Position numbers and translations under genes: made by a program. The notes under the pieces are model-generated. The model saw only the letters and a list, made by a program, of their open reading frames with translations, was not told the DNA's origin and searched no databases. From an uncultured Dorea sp. (lineage in GTDB: Bacteria > Bacillota > Clostridia > Lachnospirales > Lachnospiraceae), in assembly GCA_900550865.1 (NCBI GenBank), contig URTM01000005.1, forward strand, positions 42,667 through 106,666: 64,000 nt of DNA, read 5' to 3'. Below are positions 45,335 to 53,592 of the stretch, piece by piece (the first letter of the stretch is position 1; every line of letters starts with the position of its first letter).

Positions 45335-45571
45335 ATGAGAAAAAAAGTAATGAAACTTGTCGTAACATTCCATACGACATCCGATGCGATGGCGATGGAA
45401 AAGATATGCAAGGAAAGAAGTGTACCGGGAAGACTGATTCCGGTTCCGAGAGCAATCTCGGCAGGATGTGGGCTTTCCTGGTGTGCAGACCTGACAGACA
45501 GAGAACAGATTCTTGATGTGATGAAAGATGTTGGGATCGAACAGGAAGATGTTCATGAATGTCTGGTGTAG
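45335..45571 (+). CDS. DUF3343 protein (putative Se/S carrier)
   Basis: A 78-aa protein of the DUF3343 family. It has HTTSDAMAMEKICKE at the N-terminus and an AISAGCGLSW motif with Cys near 45, which fits a small thiol carrier. The family is often beside the TusA-like/YedE selenium genes. It begins 2 bases after the previous stop, and the operon ends at a 24-bp stem terminator. Its function is not established. Confidence 0.85.
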   Translation: MRKKVMKLVVTFHTTSDAMAMEKICKERSVPGRLIPVPRAISAGCGLSWCADLTDREQILDVMKDVGIEQEDVHECLV

Positions 45572-45629
45572 GGATTCGTATGAAAAATTCCGGATAAAGA
45601 TTTTATAAGAGGAATTTTGAAAAACGGAT

Positions 45630-45691
45630 AGAAAAAGACGCTGATAACAGAAACGAAGGTAGAAAGTTTTCTGTTATCGGCGTCTTTTTCT
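45630..45691. terminator. Very long terminator hairpin after the selenium-delivery operon
   Basis: A 24-bp stem with one G-U pair (45630-45653 with 45668-45691), ending in CTTTTTCT. It is the longest simple stem in the window. Confidence 0.85.
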
Positions 45692-45731
45692 ATACCAAAG
45701 TATGCAGGTCCTGGAGATACCAAAGTATGCA
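45692..45731 (+). repeat. Two copies of a 15-bp direct repeat
   Basis: ATACCAAAGTATGCA occurs at 45692-45706 and again at 45717-45731, just behind a terminator. An 11-base part (ACCAAAGTATG) also follows the terminator at 56613-56623. The meaning is unknown. Confidence 0.6.
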
Positions 45732-45761
45732 AGAGAAGTTGCCAGTGACAACTTCTCTGTA

Positions 45762-46349
45762 TTAAAGTCCTTCTACAAATGTATCCAGCACGTGTGGAAG
45801 CAATTTGTCCGAACGTTCAGTCAGAGAGAACTTCCCTTTGAATAATGCCCAGTCATATAAAAGTGCCCGCTCATACATGGCATAAACATCCATAAGTTCA
45901 GCGGCAGTGCTGGTGTTTTTGAACTCACCTTTTGCAATACCATCTTTCATGATCTCGGTAAGCCATTTGAAATAGATCCTTTTCTTGTCGGAAAGGGATT
46001 TCTTGTCTTTGGTGATCAGCTGCGAAGAATAAAGGTATGCAAGCAGATGGATATCCACGCTGGTCTCGATCATATAGAATAATTCATGGTTTAAAAATAA
46101 CAGTTTATCGTAACAGGAAAGATTCGGATCGATCACTGCGGCAAGGTCTTCGTATTTCTGGTCAAAAAGGTAGGAAAGTGAATTTAAAAGTGCTTCTTTC
46201 CCCTTGAAGTAATGATAAAACGTACCTTTTGATGTTTTGGAAGCATTGATAATGTCTTCTACCGTAGTCTGTTCATAACCATTCTTGTAGAACAGGTTCC
46301 AGGCTGCTTTTACAATACGGCTTTTTGTAGATCTGCGTTTACGTGGCAT
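45762..46349 (-). CDS. TetR-family transcriptional regulator
   Basis: A 195-aa TetR protein with an N-terminal HTH (YEQTTVEDIINASKTSKGTFYHYF, split here as a description of residues 25-48). The C-terminal ligand domain is variable and gives no ligand. AGAAGGG lies 9 bases before the ATG. It is monocistronic between the selenium island and prdF. An imperfect stem-loop (45732-45758) follows. Its target is not evident. Confidence 0.9.
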   Translation of the reverse strand: MPRKRRSTKSRIVKAAWNLFYKNGYEQTTVEDIINASKTSKGTFYHYFKGKEALLNSLSYLFDQKYEDLAAVIDPNLSCYDKLLFLNHELFYMIETSVDIHLLAYLYSSQLITKDKKSLSDKKRIYFKWLTEIMKDGIAKGEFKNTSTAAELMDVYAMYERALLYDWALFKGKFSLTERSDKLLPHVLDTFVEGL

Positions 46350-46433
46350 CGGATCATTCCCTTCTCTCGTTATTTATCAAAACAGAGAACACGTCCGGAT
46401 AATGTTTCTCTGAATATGATAGATCTGTTTAAG

Positions 46434-46470
46434 TAAAAAAATAGAAGCGGATTATACGAATCCGCTTCTA
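46434..46470 (-). terminator. Terminator of prdF
   Basis: TAGAAGCGGATT (46442-46453) pairs with AATCCGCTTCTA (46459-46470); a T-run follows on minus. Confidence 0.85.
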
Positions 46471-46514
46471 TCATCATATATGATAATGCAATCTAATTCA
46501 ACCCCGAATATGCA

Positions 46515-47549
46515 TTAACCTACAAGAAAACCATATTTTAATGGATCTGTAGAGTCGATTAAGTAAGTAGCAACACCTGTAAGATATGCACTTCCTGTGA
46601 TCATTGGGATTACAGCGTCGTAATCACCGATCTTAGTTTCTTCTTTGATCACACCTTTGAAGCGTGTTCCCATGAAACTTTCGTAAATAAATTCTTCACC
46701 GATGCCGAGTTCGCCCCATGCATGAAGGGTAGCAAGTTTTGCACTTGTTCCTGTTCCGCAAGGTGAACGGTCAGCCTGAGCATCTCCGAATACAACAACG
46801 TTTCTCATTGTAGCCTGATCCGGATTTGGTGTTGGTCCGTAGAATTCAACCAGGTCAACTTCTGTGATGTCCAGAGTTGGATGCTGGATCTTAACTTCAG
46901 CGTTGATCTTATCACGCATCTTCATTCCCAGTTCTGTATAAGCAGGAACTGTCGTTGCGTTAATCTCTCCGATGTCCAGTTTTGTAGTATCAACCAGTGC
47001 GAAGAAGCTTCCGCCAAATGAGATTGTGTAAGGAATATCTACGCCATCTACATTTACTGTTAAGTTGTCTTTGTAAACAAATGCAGGAACATTTGTAAGT
47101 GTAACACCTGTTACTTTTCCGTTCTCTACATTAGCAGTTGTGCTGATGATTCCGGCAGGAGCATCCAGTACTACGTGGTTCTCTCCTTCGTGGCATTCAA
47201 CAAGACCTGCTTCAAGGGCTACTGTAACAGCTCCGATTGTACAGTGTCCGCACATGTTCAGGTATCCGCCTGTATCCATGAAGATTACCCCAAGATCTGC
47301 TTCTTCGTGGATCGGCTCGCAAAGGAAAGCACCGAACATATCGTGATGTCCTCTCGGCTCCAGCATTAATGCTGTACGAACGTGGTCGTATTTTTCCTCC
47401 ATCCATTTTTTCTTTTCGATCATTGTGCTGCCTTCTGGCTCAGGGAATCCTCCGATGACCATACGACAGAACTCACCGGCTGTATGAGCATCTACAACCT
47501 GAAGTGCCTCTTCAAACCGGTCGAAGTTAACTTTTGCTTCTAACTTCAT
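46515..47549 (-). CDS. prdF: Proline racemase
   Basis: A 344-aa cofactor-free proline racemase that converts L-proline to D-proline, the substrate of proline reductase. The two catalytic Cys are Cys100 (LNMCGHCTIG) and Cys264 (DRSPCGTGTSA). The family also includes hydroxyproline epimerases, but the prd context points to proline racemase. It is divergent from tRNA-Sec and prdC; a minus-strand promoter lies at 47740-47769. The 294-base gap upstream holds this promoter, that of tRNA-Sec, and AT-rich DNA. Confidence 0.95.
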   Translation of the reverse strand: MKLEAKVNFDRFEEALQVVDAHTAGEFCRMVIGGFPEPEGSTMIEKKKWMEEKYDHVRTALMLEPRGHHDMFGAFLCEPIHEEADLGVIFMDTGGYLNMCGHCTIGAVTVALEAGLVECHEGENHVVLDAPAGIISTTANVENGKVTGVTLTNVPAFVYKDNLTVNVDGVDIPYTISFGGSFFALVDTTKLDIGEINATTVPAYTELGMKMRDKINAEVKIQHPTLDITEVDLVEFYGPTPNPDQATMRNVVVFGDAQADRSPCGTGTSAKLATLHAWGELGIGEEFIYESFMGTRFKGVIKEETKIGDYDAVIPMITGSAYLTGVATYLIDSTDPLKYGFLVG

Positions 47550-47739
47550 AATCCTTACCTCCTTATGGTTTTTTTATAGAAACAATCTATAAGTTTTTAT
47601 AAAAACACATTGAAAACATCTATATTTTCGTAGTGCCTTTTTCTATGGGTAAAAAATAAAAACAGTAAATTAACAGATATTACGACACAAAATTAACAAA
47701 TAGACTGCATTCTAGTATTTCGTTCAATCTGTTGATTCC

Positions 47740-47769
47740 ATTATGGACGAAATGCCTTGAAAAGTCAAT
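47740..47769 (-). promoter_or_regulatory. Promoter of prdF
   Basis: On minus, TTGACT (47764-47769), 18 bases and CATAAT (47740-47745). It would give a leader of about 180 bases. Confidence 0.5.
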
Positions 47770-47843
47770 GATTTTTTGGTATTATAAAAATAAATAAAAG
47801 TGTTGAAAATTGGGGACAAATGTGATATGGTTAATAGGCACAT

Positions 47844-47941
47844 GGGGGTAGTTGGGTAACTGGTGTGCCTCCTAGTCTTCAAAACTAGTGTAGGGCGTTA
47901 AGAGCGTCCTGGGTGGGTTCGATTCCCACATGCCTCCGCCA
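47844..47941 (+). tRNA. selC: tRNA-Sec (UCA anticodon)
   Basis: About 98 nt with encoded CCA (47939-47941). The anticodon stem is CTAGT/ACTAG (47872-47876, 47884-47888) around the loop CTTCAAA, with TCA at 47879-47881. A long variable arm (GGGCG...CGTCC) and a 5-bp T stem (GTGGG/CCCAC) are clear. The acceptor 5' strand is taken as GGGGGTAG against ATGCCTCC with G-U pairs and one G-A mismatch, which is weaker than usual. The 3' acceptor sequence TGCCTCC also occurs in the D-arm (47866-47872). A promoter TTGAAA (47804-47809), 16 bases, TATGGT (47826-47831) lies upstream. Confidence 0.9.
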
Positions 47942-48081
47942 AAAAAATAAGCAATTCCGTTAAAAAAATGGCGAAGATCGATTTATAGAATTTATCTATA
48001 ACGAAAAAATTGTGAATAAGTAAACGAACTGTATAGTTTCGTTTTGACTTAGATAAAATATTAAAAAAGGAGAAGTGTGTC

Positions 48082-49497
48082 ATGGGAAATGTACAGATGT
48101 TATTACGCCAGCATGTTGGCGCTCCTTGCGCACCATGTGTAGAAGTTGGTGCTGAGGTGAAAAAAGGTACTCTCATTGCTACACCAACAGGCCTGGGAGC
48201 TAACATTTTTTCAAGCGTGTATGGAAAAGTAACAGAGATTACAGAAGACCGCATCATCATCGAGCCGGCCGCTGAACAGCCGGATGAATTCATTCCTGTT
48301 ACCGAATCAGTAGAAGGTATCACAGATGAGTCATCAAAGCTTGATCTGGTGAAAGCAGCCGGAATCGTTGGAATGGGAGGAGCCGGATTCCCGACAGGAG
48401 TAAAACTTAACATTAATTTAGAAGAAACTCCGATGGGTGAGCTTGATCCTGAGATCAACCCGGAACTTCCAAAAGATTTCAAACTGGATTGTGGATACAT
48501 TCTTGTAAACGCAGCTGAATGTGAACCGGGACTGGAACACAATACAAGACAGATTGAAGAACAGAGTGATAAATTGATCCGTGGTATTAAATATAGTATG
48601 GAGATCACTCACGCAAAGAAAGCAATCATCGCTATTAAGAAAAAACATCACAAAGCAATCAAGGTATTACAGAAAGCTCTTGAGAATGAGCCTGATATCA
48701 AGATGCATCTGATGGCTGATATCTACCCGATGGGTGAGGAACGTGCAGTAGTAAGAGAGTGTCTTGGGGTATTACTCACAACTACACAGCTTCCGTCAGC
48801 AGCAAGATCCGTTGTTATCAACGTAGAGACAGTCTGTAAGATCGCTGAAGCGGTTGATGAAAAGAAACCTTGTATCAGCAAGAACATGACAGTACGTGGT
48901 AAATTAAATGGTGGAAATGAAGCGCACGTATTCTTTGACGTACCGGTTGGTGTAAGCGTTGGAGAGATGATCGAAAAAGCCGGCGGAATCGACGGAAAAT
49001 ATGGTGAGATCATCATGGGTGGAGCTTTCACAGGAAAATCTACTACATTAGATGCACCTACAACAAAGACAACAGGAGCAGTTCTTGTTACAGTTGAATT
49101 CCCGGATCTCCACGGAGCAACAATGGGAATCCTCGTATGTGCCTGCGGAGGAAGCGAAGAGCGTATGCGTGAGATTGCTTCTAAGATGAATGCCAAAGTA
49201 GTATCTATGTGCAAATGTAAACAGGCAATTGAAAACAAACCGGGAGCACCTCTGAAGTGCTTAAGACCTGGTAACTGTCCTGGACAGGTTAAGAACAATA
49301 TGCAGTTCAAGAAAGATAAATGTGAATACATTCTGATCGGTAACTGCTCAGACTGTTCAAACACTGTAATGGCATCTGGACCGAAGATGGGACTGAAAGT
49401 ATTCCATCAGACAGACCATGTTATGAGAACAGTTGGACATCCACTGTACAGAAGCCTGAAGGTTTCTAAAGAAGTAAGTCAGGAAATTGATTTTTAA
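48082..49497 (+). CDS. prdC: PrdC, RnfC-like electron-transfer protein of proline reductase
   Basis: A 471-aa protein related to the RnfC/Nqo1 family. In Clostridium PrdC is thought to pass electrons to D-proline reductase. VGMGGAGFPTGVKLN and YILVNAAECEPGLEHNT are RnfC-type motifs. The C-terminus is Cys-rich (CKCKQ, CLRPGNCPG, GNCSDCSN). No in-frame UGA is present, so unlike some PrdC this one is Cys-only. AAAAAGGAG precedes the ATG. It follows tRNA-Sec by 140 bases and leads the prdC-prdA-prdB set; a 194-base gap with a small ATTCC/GGAAT hairpin separates it from prdA. Confidence 0.92.
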   Translation: MGNVQMLLRQHVGAPCAPCVEVGAEVKKGTLIATPTGLGANIFSSVYGKVTEITEDRIIIEPAAEQPDEFIPVTESVEGITDESSKLDLVKAAGIVGMGGAGFPTGVKLNINLEETPMGELDPEINPELPKDFKLDCGYILVNAAECEPGLEHNTRQIEEQSDKLIRGIKYSMEITHAKKAIIAIKKKHHKAIKVLQKALENEPDIKMHLMADIYPMGEERAVVRECLGVLLTTTQLPSAARSVVINVETVCKIAEAVDEKKPCISKNMTVRGKLNGGNEAHVFFDVPVGVSVGEMIEKAGGIDGKYGEIIMGGAFTGKSTTLDAPTTKTTGAVLVTVEFPDLHGATMGILVCACGGSEERMREIASKMNAKVVSMCKCKQAIENKPGAPLKCLRPGNCPGQVKNNMQFKKDKCEYILIGNCSDCSNTVMASGPKMGLKVFHQTDHVMRTVGHPLYRSLKVSKEVSQEIDF

Positions 49498-49691
49498 TCA
49501 CAACCTGAAAGAAACATAATATTATCGGTATTACCGTTGCGTACAATGAGGTAGGAGACCCCCGATTCTTTTGCCTGACAGAAGTAATTGAGAGGTTCTT
49601 CTGGAAGTTGGACGCAGCTGTATATATAATTTTTAACTACAATATTCCATAAGGGAATATGTAATGTAACAAAAACAAGGAGGGAAACAAT

Positions 49692-51545
49692 ATGTCAATC
49701 ACAGCTGAAACAGCAAAAGCGCATGCTCATGATCCTGCAGTACTGTGCTGTAGAGCAGAAGCTGGTATCACAATTGAGCCGGCTAATCTCGAAGATCCAG
49801 CAATCTTTGATGATCTGGTAGATTCAGGATTATTAAACCTGGACGGATGCCTTACTATTGAAGAAGTACTGGGTGCAAAACTTACAAAAACTTGTGATTC
49901 TCTTTGCCCATTAACAAGTGATGTTCTGGATGGTGTGAAAGCGCCTACAACTCCAGTAGAAGAGGCAGAGGAAGAAGCTCCGGCAGAGGAAGCTGCACCG
50001 GCAGCACCAGTTGCATCAGCAGCAACAGTAGCTGGAGGAACACTTAAGATCCACATCGGAGAAGGAAAAGACATCAATCTTGAAATTCCGGTTGGAGCTC
50101 TTGGAGCAACAGGAGAAGCAGTAGCAGAAGTACCTGCAGCAGCAGTAGCAGCTACAGCAACAGCAGAAGCACCTGTTGAAGAAGAAAAAGTAGTAGGAAC
50201 ATTAACAAGAAGACACATTAAGATCACAGAGGTTAAGAGAGGACCAGAGACAAAGATCGAAGGAACAACTCTTTACATCCGTGAAGGAATTGAAGCAGAA
50301 GTAATTGCTGATCAGGAACTGGTTAAAGATTTCCATCTTGAAATCATCACTCCTGACAAATACCACACATACTCAGAGACAATCATGGATGTTCAGCCAA
50401 TCGCTACAAAAGAAGGCGATGCGATCATCGGTGAAGGTGCAACAAGAGTACTTGACGGCGTTGTTATGATGCTGACAGGAACTGATGAAGGCGGAGTTCA
50501 GATCGGTGAGTTCGGTTCTTCAGAAGGATACCTTGACGAGAACATCATGTGGGGACGTCCTGGATGCCCGGATAAGGGAGAAATCTTTATCAAAGGTAAC
50601 ATCGTAGTTCAGGAAAAGACTAACATGGAACGTCGTGGACCTATGGCTGCACATACAGCATTCGACATCATTACTCAGGAAATCCGTGAAGTAATGAAAG
50701 AATTAGATGACAGCTTCATCGCTGAAGACGAAGAACTGAAATCAATCCGTCGTCCAGGTAAGAAGAAAGTCGTAATCGTTAAAGAGATCATGGGACAGGG
50801 AGCTATGCATGATAACTTCATCCTTCCTGTAGAACCAGTTGGTATCCTTGGCGCAAGAGCTAACGTAGACTTAGGAAACGTACCAGTATGCGTATCTCCA
50901 CTGGAAGTACTTGATGGATGTATCCATGCATTAACATGTATCGGACCTGCATCTAAAGAGATGTCAAGACATTACTGGAGAGAGCCACTTGTACTTGAAG
51001 CTTTACATGATGAAGAAGTTGACCTTTGCGGAGTTGTATTCGTAGGATCACCTCAGATCAATGCAGAGAAGTACTATGTATCTCGTCGTGTAGGACATAC
51101 AGTAGAGATGATGGATGTTGACGGAGCTTTCGTTACAACAGAAGGATTCGGAAATAACCACATCGATTTCGCTAGCCACATCGAGCAGATCGGTATGAGA
51201 GGAATTCCTGTAGTAGGACTTTCATTCTGTGCTGTTCAGGGTGCACTCGTTGTTGGTAACAAGTACATGCAGTACATGGTTGACAATAACAAATCAGAGT
51301 CTGGTATCGAAAATGAGGTACTTGGATGTAATACACTTTGCCAGGAAGAAGGTATCCGTGCCCTCGCTATGCTGAAAGCAGCTATGGCTGGTGAAGAAGT
51401 AAAGGCCGCTGAGAAGAAGTGGAATCCAAACGTTAAATCTACAAACGTAGAGCTGATCGAAGCAGCTTGCGGTAAGAAGATTGAACTCGTAGACAACGAG
51501 CAGTCTCTGCCAATGAGCCAGAAACGTAAAGAAAAATACGACTAA
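49692..51545 (+). CDS. prdA: D-proline reductase proprotein PrdA (pyruvoyl enzyme)
   Basis: A 617-aa proprotein. In the known enzyme PrdA is cut at an internal Cys to form two subunits, one carrying a pyruvoyl group; with PrdB it reduces D-proline to 5-aminovalerate. By alignment with PrdE, whose N-terminus begins at the same place (IGPSTKE versus IGPASKE), the cleavage Cys is Cys416 in HALTCIGPASKE. An Ala/Glu/Pro-rich linker (about 90-165) follows the N-terminal domain. AGGAGGG is placed before the ATG. The next genes follow closely (17-base gap). Confidence 0.96.
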   Translation: MSITAETAKAHAHDPAVLCCRAEAGITIEPANLEDPAIFDDLVDSGLLNLDGCLTIEEVLGAKLTKTCDSLCPLTSDVLDGVKAPTTPVEEAEEEAPAEEAAPAAPVASAATVAGGTLKIHIGEGKDINLEIPVGALGATGEAVAEVPAAAVAATATAEAPVEEEKVVGTLTRRHIKITEVKRGPETKIEGTTLYIREGIEAEVIADQELVKDFHLEIITPDKYHTYSETIMDVQPIATKEGDAIIGEGATRVLDGVVMMLTGTDEGGVQIGEFGSSEGYLDENIMWGRPGCPDKGEIFIKGNIVVQEKTNMERRGPMAAHTAFDIITQEIREVMKELDDSFIAEDEELKSIRRPGKKKVVIVKEIMGQGAMHDNFILPVEPVGILGARANVDLGNVPVCVSPLEVLDGCIHALTCIGPASKEMSRHYWREPLVLEALHDEEVDLCGVVFVGSPQINAEKYYVSRRVGHTVEMMDVDGAFVTTEGFGNNHIDFASHIEQIGMRGIPVVGLSFCAVQGALVVGNKYMQYMVDNNKSESGIENEVLGCNTLCQEEGIRALAMLKAAMAGEEVKAAEKKWNPNVKSTNVELIEAACGKKIELVDNEQSLPMSQKRKEKYD

Positions 51546-51562
51546 GATCAGGTGTTATCATA

Positions 51563-51862
51563 ATGGATAATGAACGTTTACACTATGGCGATAAGATCAT
51601 TTATATGGAAGGTGTCATCGTAGCGGTTGACGACTGCAGTATCAGCGTTGACTTAAAAGGACGTCTGGGGTTCTTTAAAGCTCCGAAGAGAATGTTCATC
51701 TGCGATACAGAACCGAAAGTAGGTCAGGAAGTTGGCTGGAACATGAGTTTCCCGGAACAACTCGGACCGGAAGTAAATGAGAAATACGTCAGCAATATTG
51801 AAAAAGAACGTCGCAAACAACAAGAAATGCAAGCACGTTTGGATGCTAATAAGGAGGATTAA
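51563..51862 (+). CDS. Conserved small protein of prd operon, between prdA and prdB
   Basis: A 99-aa protein (HYGDKIIYMEGVIVAVDD at the N-terminus, charged helical end KERRKQQEMQARL). Proteins like it occupy the same place between prdA and prdB in other clostridia, where they have no known role. The spacing (17 bases before, 2 after) shows co-translation with the reductase subunits, so an assembly or stability role is plausible but inferred. No cofactor motif is visible. Confidence 0.8.
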   Translation: MDNERLHYGDKIIYMEGVIVAVDDCSISVDLKGRLGFFKAPKRMFICDTEPKVGQEVGWNMSFPEQLGPEVNEKYVSNIEKERRKQQEMQARLDANKED

Positions 51863-51864
51863 AA

Positions 51865-52590
51865 ATGAGTTTAACGGTTGTTAAAGGCTTACAGTCTGAA
51901 ATATTCGTTCCTATTACTCCACCGTCAGTATGGGCTCCTGTAACAAAAGAGCTGAAAGATATGTCTATCGCTCTTGCAACAGCAGCAGGTGTTCACAAGA
52001 AGAGCCAGGAGAGATTTAACCTTGCTGGTGACTTCACATGGAGAAAGATCGAAAACACTACACCATCTAGTGATCTGATGGTATCACACGGTGGATATGA
52101 TAACAGTGATGTTAACAAGGACATCAACTGTATGTTCCCAATTGACAGAATTCATGAATTAGCAGCAGAAGGATTTATCAGAGCTTGTGCTCCTGTACAT
52201 GCTGGATTCATGGGTGGTGGTGGAAACCAGGAGAAGTTCAAACACGAAACTGGTCCTGCTATCGCTGAAATGTTCAAAAATGAGGATGTTGACGCAGTAA
52301 TCCTCACCGCTGGCTGAGGTACCTGCCACCGCTCTGCAGTATTGGTGCAGAGAGCGATTGAAGAAGCTGGAATTCCTACAATTATTATTGCAGCTCTTCC
52401 ACCAGTTGTTCGTCAGACTGGTACTCCTCGTGCGGTAGCTCCATTGGTACCTATGGGTGCTAATGCGGGTGGTCCTCACAACGTAGAACAGCAGACACAG
52501 ATCGTAAAGGCAACTCTGGAGCAGTTAGAGAAAATCGAAACTCCAGGAAAGATTGTTCCGTTGCCATTCGAGTATGTTGCTAAGATCTAA
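51865..52590 (+). CDS. prdB: D-proline reductase selenoprotein subunit PrdB (in-frame UGA)
   Basis: A 241-aa catalytic subunit with selenocysteine. Codon 151 is TGA (52315-52317) in LTAG-U-GTCH, and the frame then continues to 52590 with family sequence (IAALPPVVRQTGTPRAV). The Sec is the nucleophile that attacks D-proline. A Cys follows three residues later (U-G-T-C), the usual selenenylsulfide partner. A caller that stops at TGA splits this gene into 51865-52317 and 52342-52590. A SECIS hairpin lies at 52330-52356. A strong terminator follows, so prdB ends this transcript. Confidence 0.97.
52315..52356 (+). promoter_or_regulatory. Bacterial SECIS element of prdB
   Basis: A 7-bp perfect stem, CTCTGCA (52332-52338) with TGCAGAG (52346-52352), loop GTATTGG, extended by CG/CG with a small bulge. 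It begins about 13 bases after the UGA, the usual bacterial distance. Confidence 0.75.
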
Positions 52591-52621
52591 TTCTATTTGA
52601 TGGATTTTATATGATCTTAAG

Positions 52622-52654
52622 AAGGGCAGATGTATTTTGCATCTGCCCTTTTTT
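52622..52654 (+). terminator. Terminator after prdB
   Basis: An 11-bp perfect stem, AAGGGCAGATG (52622-52632) with CATCTGCCCTT (52640-52650), then a T-run. It separates prdD and prdE from prdCAB. Confidence 0.9.
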
Positions 52655-52676
52655 AAAAAAAGAATAAGACAATATA

Positions 52677-52705
52677 TTGGAATTTCTTACAGTATATTGT
52701 ATACT
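52677..52705 (+). promoter_or_regulatory. Promoter of prdDE
   Basis: TTGGAA (52677-52682), 17 bases and TATACT (52700-52705), about 100 bases before prdD. Confidence 0.6.
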
Positions 52706-52804
52706 AGAGATATGGAGAGGGCATAGAAATGAGTGTTAATATGCTTATTTCCCTGAATGAAATGGGAAAATAATATGCCCGTAGAATACTTAGGAGGTGA
52801 CATG

Positions 52805-53572
52805 ATGGCTGAGAAAGAAATAGACTTAAGACGCCTTGTGATCAAAGCATTTCATATGACAGATGTGGAATGGGGTGAGCACAATAATATCACAACGGAT
52901 GGACATATGACAGTCAGTAAAGAGATGATCGATCAGCTTGTTGCACAGGATGATTGTATTGAGAAGATTGATATTCAGATCATAAAACCGGGAGACCACG
53001 ACAGATGGACGAACACGATCATGGATATCATTCCAATCTCAACAAAAGTGCTTGGTAAATTGGGAGAAGGAATTACTCACACCATAACCGGGGTATATGT
53101 AATGCTGACAGGCGTTGATGTGAACGGAAAGCAGTGTCACGAATTCGGTTCATCGGAAGGTAATCTGAAAGAACAGTTATACCTGAACCGTGCAGGTACA
53201 CCGGGGGATGATGATTATATCATTTCTTTTGATGTAACATTTGCAGCAGGAATGGGACAGGAGAGACACGGTCCATTTACTGCACACAGACTTTGTGATG
53301 AATTCATTCAGACATACAGAGAGAAACTGAAAAAATTCAAGGGTGACAAGTGCACGGAACGTCATGAATACCATGATAAGGTACGGCCAGGAAAGAAACG
53401 TGTCGTAATTATTCGTCAGGTTGCTGGTCAGGGCGCTATGTATGATACATGGATGTTCCCGGATGAACCGTCAGGGGTTGAAAGCGGACGTTCGATTATC
53501 GATATGGGCAATATGCCGGTTATGATTACTCCGAATGAGTACAGAGACGGCATTATCCGTTCGATGCAGTAA
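52805..53572 (+). CDS. prdD: PrdD, PrdA N-terminal-half homologue
   Basis: A 255-aa protein that matches the part of PrdA before its cleavage site (for example GVYVMLTGVDVNGKQCHEFG against the PrdA VVMMLTGTDEGG segment, and RPGKKRVVIIRQVAGQGAMYD). The ATG at 52805 has AGGAGG 7 bases upstream; the ATG 3 bases earlier is possible. Residues of the longer frame are not conserved. It ends just where PrdA has its cleavage Cys. PrdD has no known catalytic role of its own; it may be a structural or accessory subunit. Confidence 0.9.
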   Translation: MAEKEIDLRRLVIKAFHMTDVEWGEHNNITTDGHMTVSKEMIDQLVAQDDCIEKIDIQIIKPGDHDRWTNTIMDIIPISTKVLGKLGEGITHTITGVYVMLTGVDVNGKQCHEFGSSEGNLKEQLYLNRAGTPGDDDYIISFDVTFAAGMGQERHGPFTAHRLCDEFIQTYREKLKKFKGDKCTERHEYHDKVRPGKKRVVIIRQVAGQGAMYDTWMFPDEPSGVESGRSIIDMGNMPVMITPNEYRDGIIRSMQ

Positions 53573-53592
53573 TAACAGGAGGTGCAGAAGTT

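Noticed and set aside
47898..48608. 236-aa minus-strand ORF over tRNA-Sec and prdC
   Set aside because: It runs through the tRNA and antisense to prdC; not a gene.
48723..49364. 213-aa minus-strand ORF inside prdC
   Set aside because: Antisense shadow of prdC.
48082..49497. Selenocysteine in PrdC
   Set aside because: Some PrdC proteins have Sec, but no in-frame UGA is present here; the Cys-rich C-terminus is intact.
47942..49691. Sigma-54 type promoters for prdC and prdA
   Set aside because: In some clostridia prd genes use sigma-54, but no convincing TGGCAC-N5-TTGC element was found in either upstream gap.
52342..52590. Separate 82-aa ORF
   Set aside because: It is the C-terminal part of prdB after the selenocysteine UGA, not an own gene.
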